A DNA stretch of 64,000 bases from Proteobacteria bacterium UBA2363 (GTDB taxonomy: Bacteria; Pseudomonadota; Gammaproteobacteria; Xanthomonadales; UBA2363): positions 62,657 to 126,656 of the forward strand of contig DDTN01000017.1 in the NCBI GenBank assembly GCA_002344355.1. Direction: 5' to 3'. The notes beneath the pieces were generated by a model. It saw only the letters and a program-made list of their open reading frames with translations. It ran no database searches and was not told the origin of the DNA. The first letter of the stretch is position 1. Every line of letters begins with the position of its first letter. Positions 63,297-64,000 of the stretch are shown here, piece after piece. Made by a program: the position numbers and the translations under genes.

Positions 63297-63872
63297 ATGG
63301 CTGGCGAGGATCCTGGTGATCGCGCGCAGGTGACGAGGCTGCTGTCGGCATGGCGGGCCGGCGACGAGGCCGCGAGGGATCGTGTCGTCGAGGCGGTCTA
63401 CGCCCAGGTCCGGCACCTGGCGGCGCGCCACCTGCGCGGCCAGGTCGGAGCCGGCGCGGTCAGCCTGCAGCCCACCGAACTGGCCAACGAGCTGTTCATC
63501 CGGCTGCTCGACAGCGACTGCACCTGGACCGACCGTCGGCACTTCTACAACGCCGCCGCCCTGGCCATGCGTCGCATCCTGGTCGACGCGGCACGGGCAC
63601 GGAGCAGCGCCAAGCGGGGCGGCGGGCAGCTGCACCTCACGCTCTCCGCGGCGGAGCAGCAACCGCTGCCGGAAGCCGCCGTCGACCAGCTCGACGGCGC
63701 CCTGGACGCCCTGCGCCATCTGGACCCCCGCAAGGCCGACGTCGTCGAGATGAGCTACCTGCTCGGCCTCGGCCGGGAGGCCATCGCCTCGGCGCTGGCG
63801 GTCTCGGTGGCGACGGTCGACCGGGACCTGCGTTTCGCGCGGGCCTGGCTGCAGCAGCGGCTGGTGGCATGA
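63297..63872 (+). CDS. ECF-like sigma-70 factor (Sig-70_X6 / ECF43-type)
   Basis: This 191-residue protein matches the TIGR02999-type ECF-like sigma factors: VTRLLSAWRAGDEAARDRVVEAVYAQVRHLAARHLRG, the LQPTELANELFIRLLDSD block, FYNAAALAMRRILVDAARARSSAKRGGG, and the region-4 helix-turn-helix VVEMSYLLGLGREAIASALAVSVATVDRDLRFARAWLQ. Members are typically encoded beside Ser/Thr kinases rather than anti-sigma factors, so phosphorylation control is expected. Downstream, GAGGGGGGGC followed by GTG at 63991 could open such a kinase, but the window ends there. A TATCGT -10-like box lies at 63253-63258. Confidence 0.92.
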   Translation: MAGEDPGDRAQVTRLLSAWRAGDEAARDRVVEAVYAQVRHLAARHLRGQVGAGAVSLQPTELANELFIRLLDSDCTWTDRRHFYNAAALAMRRILVDAARARSSAKRGGGQLHLTLSAAEQQPLPEAAVDQLDGALDALRHLDPRKADVVEMSYLLGLGREAIASALAVSVATVDRDLRFARAWLQQRLVA

Positions 63873-64000
63873 GTGGACGCGGCCCTGCCTGAGTCCGGCA
63901 GCGATCGCGGCGTCGTGCCGGGCTGCCTGCCTGGGCGTCCCGGGACTGCCGCGCCGGCGCCGCGCCCGGCGCCCGAGGGGGGGCGCAACGGTGGACGCTG

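Noticed and set aside
63869..63892. ATG overlapping the sigma factor stop as the start of a downstream gene
   Set aside because: It stops after seven codons.

Overview
The window is high-GC (about 70% by eye), densely coding DNA from a gammaproteobacterium, most likely of the Lysobacterales (Xanthomonadales). The pointers are a fused aspartate kinase/diaminopimelate decarboxylase, the alternative D-glutamate route MurL plus MurD2 known from Xanthomonas, the very large NAD-dependent glutamate dehydrogenase, and gene orders such as purN-purM/DUF2066-CDP-alcohol transferase-PerM-hda and clpX-lon-hupB-ppiD-fabI. No insertion sequence, prophage or CRISPR array is visible; this is mostly chromosomal core with some lineage-specific genes.

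Layout. 1-8.0 kb: 3' end of NAD-glutamate dehydrogenase, a secreted delta-60 repeat protein, then overlapping genes for NAD kinase, a secreted subtilisin-type protease and a 5'-nucleotidase, and an orphan gene. 8.2-17.1 kb: cell-wall precursor supply (lysC-lysA, murL, murD2, and later alr) with an exported dienelactone hydrolase-like protein and dnaB, which has a DnaA-box-like site upstream. 17.2-23.4 kb: purM-purN-DUF3108 on the minus strand, divergent from DUF2066, a phosphatidyltransferase, a PerM-type permease and hda. 23.4-29.6 kb: a transporter-fused hybrid histidine kinase, glyoxalase I, a LuxR-type response regulator and a 3-hydroxybutyrate oligomer hydrolase, a plausible acetate/storage-carbon switch. 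29.7-35.1 kb: histidine-degradation genes hutF and hutU separated by a minus-strand pair (lipoprotein phosphodiesterase and an unknown secreted protein). 35.3-41.8 kb: four consecutive c-di-GMP genes, with one intact cyclase, two probable phosphodiesterases with degenerate GGDEF halves, and one HD-GYP protein with a damaged HD dyad. 42.1-51.3 kb: BON and CsbD stress proteins behind a sigma-54-like promoter, then clpX, lon, hupB, two tRNAs, ppiD and fabI; the usual tig-clpP pair is absent. 51.3-55.5 kb: mltD-like transglycosylase, gloB, methyltransferase-like protein, rnhA, dnaQ. 55.6-59.8 kb: PP2C phosphatase, tRNA-Ser, rhomboid protease, Ser/Thr kinase and FHA protein. 59.8-64 kb: bifunctional-nuclease-domain protein, lpxA, yceH, slyD-like isomerase and an ECF-like sigma factor.

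The observation I consider newest is a nine-residue motif, D-x-[I/L]-x-x-D-x-F-E. It ends two unrelated secreted proteins (delta-60 repeat protein, subtilisin-type protease) and recurs just behind the predicted signal peptide of a third (the unknown secreted protein at 32.4-33.2 kb). It looks like a terminus-specific tag on exported proteins. Other points of note are a recurrent TAnnnT -10 element that helps choose starts and suggests leaderless mRNAs for nadK and the response regulator, the sigma-54-like site before the stress genes, and the phosphosignalling cluster. All functions are inferred from translated sequence and family knowledge; no database search was possible.
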